A stretch of 64,000 nucleotides of DNA. Source: Cunninghamia lanceolata. Its lineage: Eukaryota > Streptophyta > Pinopsida > Cupressales > Cupressaceae. Where the stretch lies: positions 11,674,001-11,738,000 of the forward strand of contig BSBN01001752.1 in the NCBI GenBank assembly GCA_027924645.1, read 5' to 3'. The notes beneath the pieces were generated by a model. The model had not been told where the DNA came from, did no database searches, and was given only the letters and a program-made list of their open reading frames with translations. Positions 35,992-48,039 of this stretch are shown in pieces (position 1 is the first letter of the stretch; each line of letters opens with the position of its first letter). The translations under genes and the position numbers were made by a program.

Positions 35992-36225
35992 CTAGGGTTT
36001 ATCTTCAGCAAGATGTTTAGCTGAACCTTCTTTCTTCTTTGCATCTTTGGCTGCTGCTCCACCTGATATCCACTTTGACTTAGGGATGTCGTCATTTCCA
36101 AGTTTCTTCTTTCCTTTACTTTGTGAGCCTGCTGACTTTTCTATTTTCTCTTTCATATCAGTAGGAGGATGATTTCCTGGATCCACAACTGTATGCCTTT
36201 TCAAAATTTGTAAACACAGTAGCAA
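35992..36225 (-). pseudogene. Lysine-rich linker preceding the RNase H
   Basis: About 77 codons, rich in Lys (KEKIEKSAGSQSKGKKK), in the pol frame. It overlaps the end of the gag-protease ORF (36201) by about 25 bp in another frame. The frame change between gag-protease and pol occurs here. Whether this is a programmed shift or decay cannot be told from one copy. Confidence 0.55.
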
Positions 36226-38060
36226 GTTGTTTCTGAGTGAGGCGCCTCATGCAGCCTGCACCAACCTTCGATTAAGACCTCATGGGGAGATCTATGCTGT
36301 CGTGTCATCTTCTCCATTTCTTTTACTAGAAATTCTTCAAATTTGGTCAAGTTACTACCTTTGTCCTCATCGGACAATTCATAGTCTTGCTTCATAAAAC
36401 AATCACTCCCAGGGGTGATCTTTTCTTTCTTTCCATCATTTATCTGGTCGTAAGCTAGAACTTCTTCTGTCTTCAGGATATGATCTTCGTCATGATCTGT
36501 CAACTCCTCTATTCTTGCAGAAGATAAACAAGAATCAGTATCATCCTCATCATTAGATGTAGAACTTACCTCAGAATATGATGATGATGCCTCGCTGCAT
36601 GTCTGTTCCAGCATCATCATATCTAAGCATGTTTCACAAGTCTTTTCTGAATGTGCTTCATTGTGTAATCTGCACCATCCATTAATCAAAATATCATTAA
36701 CAGGTATATTTAACAATTGACAGCATTTTACCTGATTGGACAGATGCATCTCAAAATCTCTGAAGTGATCTATTCCGTTCTCATTATCAAGATTATTAGC
36801 AGGTTCTACAACAGGTATATCTTCGTGATGATCATCATCATGATGAGGATAAAGGTTAAGCATCAGGATCTCTTCTATTTTGATGGTCTGTGGCCTGATG
36901 CAGTAAACTCCAGGCTCTACGTCTACGTACATGATCTCATTTGTTCTATTGTACTCGGTGATCATATGCTTCATTCTAGGCTCAGCATCAATCCTGATCT
37001 GATTAGGTATACCCTTCCATGGTAACCACATGTGACTAAAATCTGTAGACATATATCCGTTAAGTGTTTTAGACCAGTCCCAGCTAAGTAACATCCCATA
37101 CGTATCAGGTATATCTACTACCTGAATGTCAATGTAATACTGGATCCTAGGATCAGATGCTAGCTGCATGTGGATATGAGTTAATTCCCCTACTACACTT
37201 ACTTCTGTTTTGTCCAACTGTGTGACCTTCTTTAAGGATTTAGCAGGATGCAGTCCTAAAGCATTACATATTGACAATGGCATAACATTCGTGGAGGCTC
37301 CTGAGTCAACCAAACAGTTGTGCAGGTTCTTACTGAACATTCTTATAGTGAGGAGGAATGGAGGTGATTCTGTTCTGTCCCTATACAAGGTCATGTGGGA
37401 GGTTTCTACAGCTTGGACTGTAGCTGACACTTTAGGCTTGACAGTATTATCTCTGGCAGCATGATCTTTGCCAGTGGGTTGATTTGAGAGATGGTTATCC
37501 TCTTTAGGAGCAGGATCATCTAGTGACTTCATGAATGCCCTTTTGATGGCAGGAGTTTTCAATAACTCAGACAGAGATAGGTTAATCTTAATTTTCTTCA
37601 TTTCATCGGCCAGATAATTGACTAACTTGTCAGATTCATGGGGTGCATTTACAATCTTTGATCCTGTGTTCTGAGGTGACAAGTACTGAGCATTTACCTT
37701 GGGGAACCCAGGGTTATTGCTGGCTTTAGGATCAGGAGGTGTGTTGAAGTTATTTGGAGGCAAAGATGATGTCAATGGACCAGTAGGTCTATTGGCATTA
37801 TTTCTCAGGTTATAATTATGCTTACCAGGATATTGCTGTTGGTATGCATGCACTTCCTCATGTTCTCTTGCAGGCTCATTTTCATCTTCAAAGGGGAATA
37901 CATAGTTTGCTTCAAAAGTTAAAGCAGATTCTTCGCTTGCCTGGTTATAATTTTGATGAGGTTGATTTGTATAGGTTTCTAGCATAAAGGCTGAGTCATA
38001 TCCACATGGAACAATCTCATTTCCCTCTGTCTGAGGTGGATTTCCAGAAGTGTTAGACAC
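36201..38060 (-). pseudogene. Gypsy gag C-terminal region and aspartic protease
   Basis: A 619-codon open stretch. Residues about 236-350 hold a retropepsin fold: NCLVDSGASTNVMPLS (Asp252), then GMLLSWDW near the end of the domain. The amino-terminal part is Asn/Pro-rich. The carboxy-terminal third is acidic and carries two W-C-R-L-H...H-S-E-x-x-C motifs (about 36640-36690 and 36230-36270 on DNA). It is in the same frame as the gag fragments upstream, separated only by stop codons. Confidence 0.85.
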
Positions 38061-39311
38061 TTTAGTCTGAAAGATGCTAGCAACAATCCTAAATTGTGGA
38101 CAGTCTAATTCTGCATGTGTATTTGTATTGTGGATTCTACACCAATTGGTAAGGGCTGCTTCAGCAAGATTGACTCTAGTAGTCTGTTTGGCTTCACCTA
38201 GAGGCTGATTGTCTAGGGGTGATGGTAATGAACCATTATTTGGCCTAGAGTTCCATACTCTGGGCTATCTCTGAGGATTATTGTTATTTCCACCATTATT
38301 GTTGAAATTATTGGTGTTATATCCTCTATCAGGATAATTTGGTCTCTCATTGGGATAATTTCTGTTCTGGTTTGACTGTGAATAAAAACGTTGATTTCTC
38401 AAATGTGTCACTTCTGTGGTGAGTTTTCTCAATTGAGCAGAGATTTCTTTGATTTCCTCCTTTTCTTCCTAAACTTTGGCCACTACATTTTTAGTCTGAG
38501 GCTTGAAGAAAGAGGATCCATAGTTATTGCTAGACAGATCAACACCCTGAGGTGTCTGAGCTTGGACAGGACATTGTGACAATTGGCCATTTCCATTAGG
38601 AGGAGGCATAATGCTCAGTGGAGGTACTTGCAGAGGTGCTGGCATGACTATTGGAGGTATCACTACTCCATTGGGATATTGTGCAGGATATTGTGCAGGA
38701 TATTATGAATGCATGCCAGGCAAGGTAGGGAATACCATACTCGGAGTAGGAGCAGGTATCAACTGTTGATTTACCTATATGGCTTCTTGAAAAGCTAAGG
38801 CTAAAGTTGTGATTTGGGGGTGTGTTCTCCTTATGAACATGGAGGTCAAGGGATCTAAGGCAGAATAATAAATGTTCCTTGCAGCTTCGTCAGACACAGT
38901 ATAAGGAGTCACCACCCTGGACAACATTTTCTAAAACCTAGCATTGAAATTTGCAATAGGCTCATTCTCAAATCTCTTGATAGTGGCAAATAAATGATAG
39001 TTTACTGAGGGGTCAACTGGAACCTTGAATCTATCAAGAAAGGCTTTCTCTAAGAAGGCCCATGAATCAATAGAACCCTAACCAAGACTAATGAACCAAT
39101 TATAGGCTTCTTCCCCTAAGGAAAAAGGAAATAATCTGCACACCACATCTTGGTGCTCTATTCTGGCTCTACAACAAGCTTCCTTAAAGGTCCTGATATG
39201 ATCTTCAGCATCTTGGTAAGGATGATATTTTGGACAAAGCTTATCCGAATTCTTTGGTAACTCATGATATGCAGTAAAGGTCAAAGGTGAATCTGCTGCA
39301 AAGAAAGACAT
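38061..39311 (-). pseudogene. gag: Gypsy gag, one frame with in-frame stops
   Basis: Starts at 39311 with MSFFAADSPLTF; a Retrotrans_gag-type region follows (HPYQDAEDHIRTFKEAC, FSLGEEAYNWF, FLDRFKVP). Pro/Gln- and Asn/Gly-rich stretches follow, and then W-C-R-I-H...H-A-E-x-x-C near 38101-38150. Roughly six stops (TAG or TAA, e.g. near 39078, 38930, 38780, 38700, 38469, 38265) interrupt a frame that otherwise runs through into the protease ORF. Most of these stops could each come from CAG/CAA by one transition. Confidence 0.8.
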
Positions 39312-39909
39312 TGCAACCAGAGGAGGTTGAGCTGGTCAAGGTTGGACTAGAGGTACACCCTGAGGTTGAACAAGAGGTGTCACAGGTATCCCCGAAGGTA
39401 TTTGTAAATCAACAGGAGCTACAGGAAGAGGTTCTGATGAAGCTCCTGATGCACTGGACTTGGAAGTATGATGAGTGTCCACAGTTCTGGGTCTGAAACC
39501 TCTAACGGGCAATTCTTTAAAAATTCCACTAGGTCTAGACCTAGTATTTATCCTGTGAACCAGGATTTCTCAATTTTGAGGCAAATTGGCTAAAACTTTG
39601 CAAATATTGGCTGGATTTTACTAGCTAAAGTGATATTTGCGGTCAGATGACTGATCAGACTGGATATTTATGAAATATTTGCAAAGATACTACAAATATT
39701 TGAAGGATATTGGAGGTATTTCGAATGACTTACTATAAGGCTAGCAATATTTATGTTAGATTTGGAAATCTTTACACAGAATAAGCATCTACAAGCTTGC
39801 TACAGTAAATATTTGCATGATACTTGAAATTCACAAATGATTCGAGACTACCTTACTCTCTGCATCATCAAACCTGGAAATTATGATGATCAACGTAGTA
39901 TTCCATTGG

Positions 39910-39927
39910 CCCTCCTTCTAGCACCAA
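39910..39927 (-). other. PBS of the gypsy element
   Basis: Minus-strand TTGGTGCTAGAAGGAGGG lies four bases inside the 5' LTR. It begins TGG as all tRNA-primed sites do. The tRNA was not assigned. Confidence 0.65.
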
Positions 39928-40754
39928 TTTGTGTTGATCATGATGTTAGTCATAAACAAGCACAGAATAAAAGTACACATTAACCTTTATTCATCTTGAA
40001 AGATACTGTGAATTCAGAGAATTCATGATCCCAAGTCTCTGGTGATTAGGTCTTAATCGTCTGACATTACTCAGAGGTTAATGTGAGTTGTTGTTTCCAT
40101 TTTGGGGCCTTACGTGAAAATGTTCCATCATCGTGACATTCCTGCAGAAATTCTTTACAGAGAAGTCATATTATGCAATTATTAGATGAAAAGATGTAGA
40201 AATACCTCAATCTTTGCATGATATTTTTCAATTGTGCATGCTTTGCATTCAAATATGCTAAATATTTGCGATTACCTACGAGATGTCTACATATTTTGTG
40301 TTATTTGCTTAAGATTATCAATTATTTGCAATTGTGGTAGTGAAATGTTCTGAAATTTAAAAGAAATTGAAAAGAATACTACAATTTAAAGTTGAACCTT
40401 TAGCTATTGATCCACATACATACTTGATACTGTCATGAGGAGAAGAAATCAAACCATATGTTCACCAGGATATTCCACAGCTAGACACAGTTGATGCAAA
40501 CTTCAGAGGATAATGAATGAAAACAATATATGCAACATGATGAGCACTCCAAGGGACGTAGCAAATCAAAGCACATATCCAGAATTCAGACACAGATTAC
40601 TCAAGATTTACGAAGGTTTGTAATCAAAATACTCTTCTCTTTCATTAAGTATGCAAAAGACATGTACACATGCAATAGCTTTGAAATGAGCCTTGAATAC
40701 TTCAGCAAACAGATTTCAATTAAGTTTTGAATGTTTCAACAAGGCATTCCACCA

Positions 40755-40763
40755 CCTTTTATA
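40755..40763 (-). promoter_or_regulatory. TATA box of the gypsy 5' LTR
   Basis: TATAAAAGG on the minus strand, present at the same place in both LTRs (also 29329-29337). Transcription would run leftwards into gag. Confidence 0.65.
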
Positions 40764-42087
40764 GAATAAGGTGAGGAATCCTTTACAAAAGATCAATGAT
40801 TAAGATTCACCAATTAACATCAACGGTCCAGATGAAAAGCACGTGCTTTGCCAGTTGGCAAATGTATAGCTGGCACAGAATATTCCAGCATCTTCAACTT
40901 GATTCGGTCTCCAGCTGGCAAACAGCATCTTTGACAATATCCTCCTCACTTCTGGTTCACGTTGCCTCCTTGTGCAACATCGCAATGTTCAGCTACAGCT
41001 CCAACACCATCAAGATTTCCTGCAAAAAATAGACAAACATTAAGTACAGCAATTGGAACACAGCATGCAGCTAAAACCTTCATTAAAAATAGGCCAAATC
41101 TTCAACACATGCAATTGGGTTTCAAATTTGTGAAAACCATGCACAAAATGCAAAAATAGGGCCAAAAATACTTGGGTCAACCATCGTTGATTGAAAATCA
41201 GGCAATCGGGCCCTCAAATGGATTCAAAAATCCATCGCTTCTTTTTCCCGCCCATTTCCTTGTATATTGGGTTTCAAATCTGCTGATACATCGCAAAATA
41301 TACAAGGAATAAATCGCTCTTCAAATTATTTCAAATCCGGTCTTTGTATGCTATCGGCATGTATATCGGGCTCAAATCTGCATATACATGGACAAAAATA
41401 TACATGGGATTAATTGTTTTTCAACTTCCTTTGAATCCGCCCTTGTATGTTATGCAATGTATATCGGGTTCAAATCTGCATATACAAGCATAAAAAAAGT
41501 CACAATATACATGCAAAACACTCTTATGCATATAATCAATGTATATCGGAATGTGCAAAAGAAATATACAATCGCAAAATATACAAGGAATAAATCGCAT
41601 TCAATAATATTTCAAATCCGGTCTTTGTATATCGTGCAATGTATATTTCGATGTGTATAAAAGAAATATACAAGGGCCAAAATATACAACGAATTTGCAG
41701 CATTTGATAATATTCGAGTTCCGCCCTTGTACAATATGCAATGTATATTTAGCGCGACAACATATACAATGCCAAATATACAACGAATTAAATGCATTCT
41801 ATAATACTTCTGGTCCGCCATTATATGTGATGCATGTATGTATCGGCGTGACCACACACGGTCGGGATGACAAATCCAAACTTGGCCGACGGCAAAAGTT
41901 ATACCGACGCCAAAAGTTACACTGATGTCCACCCATCGGGAAGACAACGACTATCGGCAGGAGAAATCAAGACTCTCCCGATGGACAAACGTTGGGCCGA
42001 TGGACAAACACATCGAAGAGATAACCACTGTCGGCAAAAGATTACAAGGCACTCCCGATGGTTAAACTTATGGCGATGGGGAACCAT

Positions 42088-42352
42088 ATCGGGGTGACTA
42101 TCTCCATCGGGGAGAAAATTCAAGACGTGGCCGATAGTGAACGTTAGGCCGATCACCCCCTCATCGGGGTGACTATCTCCATCGGGGAGAAAAAACAAGA
42201 CACGGCCGATAGTGAAAGCTAGGCCGATCACCCCCTCATCGGGGTGACTATCTCCATTGGGGAGAAAAAACAAGACACGGCCGATGGTTAAAACTACGCC
42301 GATCAACTCATCCATCGGGGAGACTACCTCTGTCGGCGGGAGAATAACAAAC
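42088..42352. repeat. 75-bp tandem repeat in the 5' LTR
   Basis: Counterpart of 30661-30925 with the same copy number and period, so the array has not expanded since insertion. Confidence 0.9.
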
Positions 42353-43153
42353 TTGGCCGACATCACATCTATGTCGATGGGCACTGTAGCTTTCTATCTA
42401 CCTGATATTGTGAAATATGATGCTCCCCCCTCGAATGTCCTGATGACATCACCGTCATATCCGGGGCTTTGTTAAAATGCAAAAGATGACATCATTGTCA
42501 TATTTGTGAACCTAATCATATTTAGGAAATATCCTGCCGAAGGAGAAATGTGATGATGATGTCATACTGATAGTTATTTCTTCGTTTTTCAGGCTAGGAT
42601 GACGTCATCAGGATATTAGCATAAGGTGATATTTCTTGACAGGAAGACATTATGAAATATCGGGTTACACTCAAAACATGATGTTCGCGAAATACATGAG
42701 GTTATTTGACAGGTAAAAGGCACTATCACCTAAGATTGACGTCTGGATATTTCAACTGCATGATTTTATCAGGTGATAGACCAAGATCAGGATGACCTTG
42801 ACAACATGACTGAGGATATAAAAATATGATGATCATCTTGCGATTATCAGGTTTGACCAAAACTTTGACTGCTCATAACTCCCACATATGGATGAATTTT
42901 CAGGTGATGTAAAAGGCAAACCTGCATGGAATTTCAAGCTCTTTCTAAATATGAGGTCACAGAAATGAAATATGAAATTTGACAAACTAACCTCATGATG
43001 ATGATCTACCTCATCCTGACCCTTCATGATGATGCATTTGACTTACTTTTACCAAACCGCTAGAAAGCAGACAACACAAGCCAAGCCAAAAAAGCTAGAT
43101 CCCTGTTTTGCCAAGTCAAAATGGGGCGTGTTGTGTAACCACACAACAAGTAG

Positions 43154-46100
43154 GTCTTATAATTAATTATCTCCCATCCAAAGCTTTTGGTGAGAGGATA
43201 AAAGGGCCTGTATTACCTATTGAATGGTGAACTATGGGCGGTGCCCATGATTAAAAATCAAGCTCAATTTTCTAGGGGACCTTAGGCTAAAAGGAGGTCA
43301 TTTAGGGATAGGTGTACATGTGGATGATATTCACACATAAAACAAGCCTAGGGATGACAACTCCAGAATTAACAAATGGGTAAACGGATCAACAACAAGT
43401 GGAAACATTAATAAAAGCATAAGGTATAGGATGGAGTCAAAATTAAATAAAAGAGAACATTTAGGGAGGATAAAAAAGGCCTAGGATAACATTAGAAAGG
43501 GGAACAACATAGCTAGGAGACAACAAAGGCTAGACAAAAGGGGTAAAAATAACACAAAAAGTACACACATGGAAAATGGCTAAAATGGATGTAAAAGTGT
43601 AATAAGGATATACAAATTTCATTATTACATTTTTCCCTTGCTTTAGTAGGCTTACAACTAGCTAAAGGAGGAAGTATACTAAAGGAAAGAATACAATGAC
43701 AAAAAACATTATATGTAAAGGATACATGGATACTAAATGGGAGTGATATCGGTCTTAATTAGTTGGCCTTCATTCTTCTTGCACTAGTTCTTGTACCTAT
43801 TCCTACAAAGTACCCAAGGCTAGTAATCATTATATACTAAAAAAGAAAACTAAACTACAGAAATAAAAAATATCTAGCAAAGGACAACATGACTAGAAGG
43901 CTACAATGGAATATGCAAAGTCAAACAAATAGAATTCAAAACATGGATGCAAGCATTTAGATGAATCATGGATTTCTTGAATTTCTAACCCTTATTTTTG
44001 GTGGAAGGGATCTATGGAGATCCACTCCTTAAGAAGAAACATGAGGAAAATGTAGTAATGACCTACTAAAGGAAATTGGATAGGGTACCTTGGCAACTTG
44101 ATCAAGTGGAAGCTTGGAAGTGTGATGACAATGAGAGCTAAAAGAAAGAGGCTAGGTCAAGCCAATGAGAGAGTGCTAGATGATTATTTCATTGGTTTGG
44201 TTTGGAATTTTGGTGGGAGCCACTCTATGGATAAAGATGGTATCCAATCCAAAAGGATCTTAGATTTTATTTGGCATTTTTATGGGAGCCACCCTAAAGT
44301 TTGGACACAATTTGGTATTTTTGTGAGAACCATCTAGCGACTAAAGATTGTAGCTAATCCAATTGGAATTGGATTATGTCATTGATTGGTTGATTGATAA
44401 GATAGGCTTAGACAAGTTGTGTGGTTTGGAATTTGGTTGTAGTCAAAGGAAATGCTCGATCATCATCATAATCCACAAGAAATGATTATATGAGCTAAGG
44501 AGTAAGTGATAACAAGTTATGAAGGATACATGGCCACCTTAGGTTAGCTAGTGAAACAACTTATCAAATTGTGTGAATCAACATAAGGTAAAAGAATGAT
44601 TGATTAAGATGATAGAGAGTTAATTTGTCAAAGGTAAAGATGATTTGGTCAAAGTGTAGGTCAAGGTCAAGCCCTTAAGGAGATCACAAGGGAATATTTT
44701 TGTCTCATGCCCCCAAGTGATAGCTTGATGAAGCAACAGGAAAGGGGAACATCATAGGTCATGCCCTCGAGAGTAGTTAAAAGATAATATGATGGAAAAA
44801 TGATGAAGGACCACTAGAAAAGTTGTCACAAAGATCAATAAGATTTGACAATGAGGCTCAAAGGATAGCAAATGGATAAGAATGGTAGGATGTTGCAATC
44901 GTTAGGTTCAAGAGAAGAGATGATGGGAAACAAATAGCCACTAGAGGATTGCTAGATAGGTCAATGATGAGGCATAAGGTGGACTACATGGGCATGCCCC
45001 CAAGGGGCAGTCTAAGGATGAACCACAAAGAGATCAAAATATAGGTCAATGGTGGCATAAGAAGGAATTGTGGTCAACAAGAGGTCTAGCATAGGCCACA
45101 TAGGCAAAGGATACTAACACCAATTGTTAATGGTTTGAATGATAGGTAGGATGCAATCCAAGGAAGATGCCATGGGATCATAGGAAAGAGATTCTCACAA
45201 AAGATGATGATCTAGTATATGCAAGAGCATAATTATGGATGAGGTAACAGTGGGCTACAAAGAGCACAAACAAGTGAACAAACAACAAGGAATGAACCAC
45301 ATCTCACTACCTTGGTTGGAGTCAATCCTAATAGTAGTATGTATAATAGTGACTAATCATGGATCATCATTCTCCAACTTTCAATAGTGGGATGTGGCTC
45401 AAACACATGATAGAGCACACAACAAGGGAGATGAAAAATAAAGGATGTTCAGAAAAGGCAACAACAAGATGATGTATGCAAAAATGCAACAATAAAGGAT
45501 GATGGATGGTGACAAAAAAAAAGATGATGGAAAAAGGCAACAAGAAATAAAGGTAAAACAACACAAGAGTGAAAGGAAAAGAGGAACAACAAAGGATGAT
45601 GGTTAAAAATGCAAAAGAGTTCAAAATGATCAACAAAGGTAAAGTGTGAAAAAGGGCTTATTTCAAGGCATTCAAGATCAAATATTTTGGATCAATAGAT
45701 TTCAAAGTAATTTTGAATGTTTATGCACCAGGTTGATCAAGGAATCTTCCTGGTACAATGTTCTTTGTATTCTTGGCTTTGTGGATGAAACAAAAAGTGG
45801 TGGACTATGGTAAGCATGGATGGTGATAAGGGATCATGAATAGGATAAAGTGGATGATGGATTATCATGAGTTATATCCAATTTTAATCATAGTTTACTT
45901 TAGACTTTGAGGGATTACGAGAAGTTAATAAAATAGGGATCAAGAAGTGGATGTATGGGGGTAGATATGCTTTTACTTATGTGTACATCTTAGGTCATGG
46001 GTACCAATAGAATGGGAAGGAAGGCATCCTAGCTCAAGGATCATTATAGAATGGCTTACAGTGGACAAATTAATATGGATCAAGAATAGGAGGGGAGGGG

Positions 46101-48039
46101 GAATGACTAGAAATCCTCAAGATTGATAGTCTTTTCTTTTTTGATAAAGCCTTTGAGTCATTTTGATAAAGCTTTGAAATTCATCTCTCAAGCTTACATG
46201 CTTTTTGTTATTTATTTTTCTTTTAACTTTGCTTTTTCTTTGATTTGATTTGATTTTCTTTACTTTTGAGATGCCATCCCCATGACCTAACCCCATACAA
46301 ATAGTAAGATGCAAGGGCTCATCACCAAGGATTATATCAAGTGATTATGGGCATTACTTGTGATTTTTGACATAATTTTGAATATTAGGCTCTATTCAAG
46401 TGAGGAAGCATTTAAGGGAAGGGTTATTAACTAGTGAGATTCTAGGATTCACAACTAAGTTTTAGATATTGGATTAAATAGAGAAAAAGAAATGCTCATG
46501 AACTTAATGGTACACATGGTGCTCAACATATACATAAAAGAAAAATGAATGGATAAATGGAGTAGAAGATGAAGGGCTCAAATATCTAAAGTTTTGTATA
46601 ATTAGAACATGTCACACATCATGGTAAGTGTTGGGCATGAGGAAAAAAAGGCACATGGGTATATGTGGGAATGACATAGCTGATGGAATGTGGGTAAGCT
46701 AGCATATTTTAGAAGAATGGATTAGGAAAATACTTGATAATTCTTGGTGTGTAAATAAAAGATATTACTTTTGAAATCAATTTTTCATGGTCCTTAGTTG
46801 TTCAATGCACTTGACAGAGGAAAACACAAAGGGTCAAGAAGATAAGATGGTAGGGAAAGTATATAATCACTAAAAGGGCTCGTTAAAAAGGTGAAAAATC
46901 AAAGTCTCCAAAAATAGGCATATGTGTGCTCAAAAGAACTAGACCAAAAAATGCAATCTAACACAACAAATTTCACAAAAAAATAGGCAATTAGAACTCC
47001 TAAAAAGTGGATTTGAATGGAGGCAAAATTTAAAATTTTGAAAAAGCATCTCACTTGGTAAAAATAATATTCTCTTAAGGGGGCTATGAAATGAGGCTTA
47101 GGAGAGGAAATAGCTCATTTGTCACCTATAAAATTGAGAAGAGAGGATCTTTAAAAGAGGAGAGAAAATATTGAAGAGAAATGAGTATGAACCTCATCGC
47201 CTAGATTGCATGTGGGACAGTTTGATGTTGAGGCAATTGTCTATTGAGGTATGTCTTGCATTTTGAGTTTTATCAATTTTGCATTTTTATGTGTTTTTTC
47301 CTCATTTTATGTGCATAGGGGTCTAGTTAGGGTGGGAGGTTTTGTGTTCTTATTATTTTTGAAATTTTGAAATTTTTTGGAAGTTTTAAGGTTTTTTAAT
47401 TTTTTAATTTTTTAATTTTTTTATTTATTTTACATTTTTTATTTTTAGATTTTTTTATTTTTTTAGATTTTTTGAAGAAATTTATAAAAATTAAAATTTT
47501 GAAAAGGTTGATTTTTGATAGGGGAGGGAGGCCACCCCACATAGGCTAGTGGTCATTAGGTTGGGACAAGATCAGCTAGGGTGTTGTCTCACTCGAGATA
47601 GGGCTGCTAGGTCTGTTGACTTAGGCAATCCAACCTGTGTAATCTCCATGTCTAGGTTGAGTAGATAAGTTGGAGGCCATGTCCAACTTAGTTGACCAGC
47701 CTAATGGCCAAGCCAATAGTCTTGTCTAGCTAGGTTAGCCTATCTAAGGTGATAGAGGGCCATTAGGAAAACTTGTTTTCTTGTTAAAGTTCATACATTT
47801 TTTTAGATTCTGCATCAAGTTTAATGATTGTTTTGATATATTTCTAAGTGTTTAAAGTTGAATTTGATAATTTACTGGTCTATTTGTGTAGTTCAATGAT
47901 TGTGATTATTCATACTTGAGTGTGTACAATGTTTAAACCTTAGTTTCATTTTAAATGATTATGCGCTTGTTTATTTAAAGAATTAATGGAAATTTATTTT
48001 CTTGTAATTTTCAAAATCTATTCTCAATTTTCAAGAGGC
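43154..48039. other. Unassigned AT-rich sequence
   Basis: No gene or complete element recognised. There is a weak three-copy repeat of a TTTGG(A/C/T)ATTTT-GGGAGCCAC(T/C)CT motif at about 44205-44335. CATGCCCCCAAG-like words recur at about 44705-45005. T-rich low complexity is at about 47375-47480. Probably older decayed transposon sequence. Confidence 0.35.

Larger units (their letters stand above)
28517..43148 (-). mobile_element. Complete Ty3/gypsy element with dual RNase H, 14.6 kb
   Basis: LTRs 28517-31721 (3') and 39932-43148 (5'), both TGTTGATC...ACACAACA, with GGTAG (28512-28516) and AGTAG (43149-43153) as a one-mismatch TSD. Minus-strand order: PBS, gag, protease, plant-type RNase H, RT, degenerate gypsy RNase H, integrase. 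No chromodomain. Large size, long LTRs and the extra RNase H point to the Tat/Ogre side of Ty3/gypsy (inference). Reading frames are largely preserved but interrupted by several TAG/TAA codons. In the first ~240 bp of the LTRs about 10 differences were counted, nearly all transitions. Confidence 0.9.
39932..43148 (-). repeat. 5' LTR of the gypsy element
   Basis: 3217 bp, same layout as the 3' LTR. The TATA at 40755-40763 puts U3 at about 40760-43148 and R-U5 at 39932-40730. The 75-bp repeats start at 42088, 42163 and 42238, with a partial unit at 42313. A 12-bp insertion relative to the 3' LTR lies near 40365. Confidence 0.9.

Noticed and set aside
44098..44337. 79-codon ORF with repeated W-x-F-G-G/Y-G-S-H peptide
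   Set aside because: Arises from a short threefold DNA repeat; no known family and no further coding signal around it.
43154..48039. Possible complete transposon between the gypsy element and the PMD remnant
   Set aside because: No paired terminal repeats, PBS or conserved domain could be found by eye, so left unassigned.
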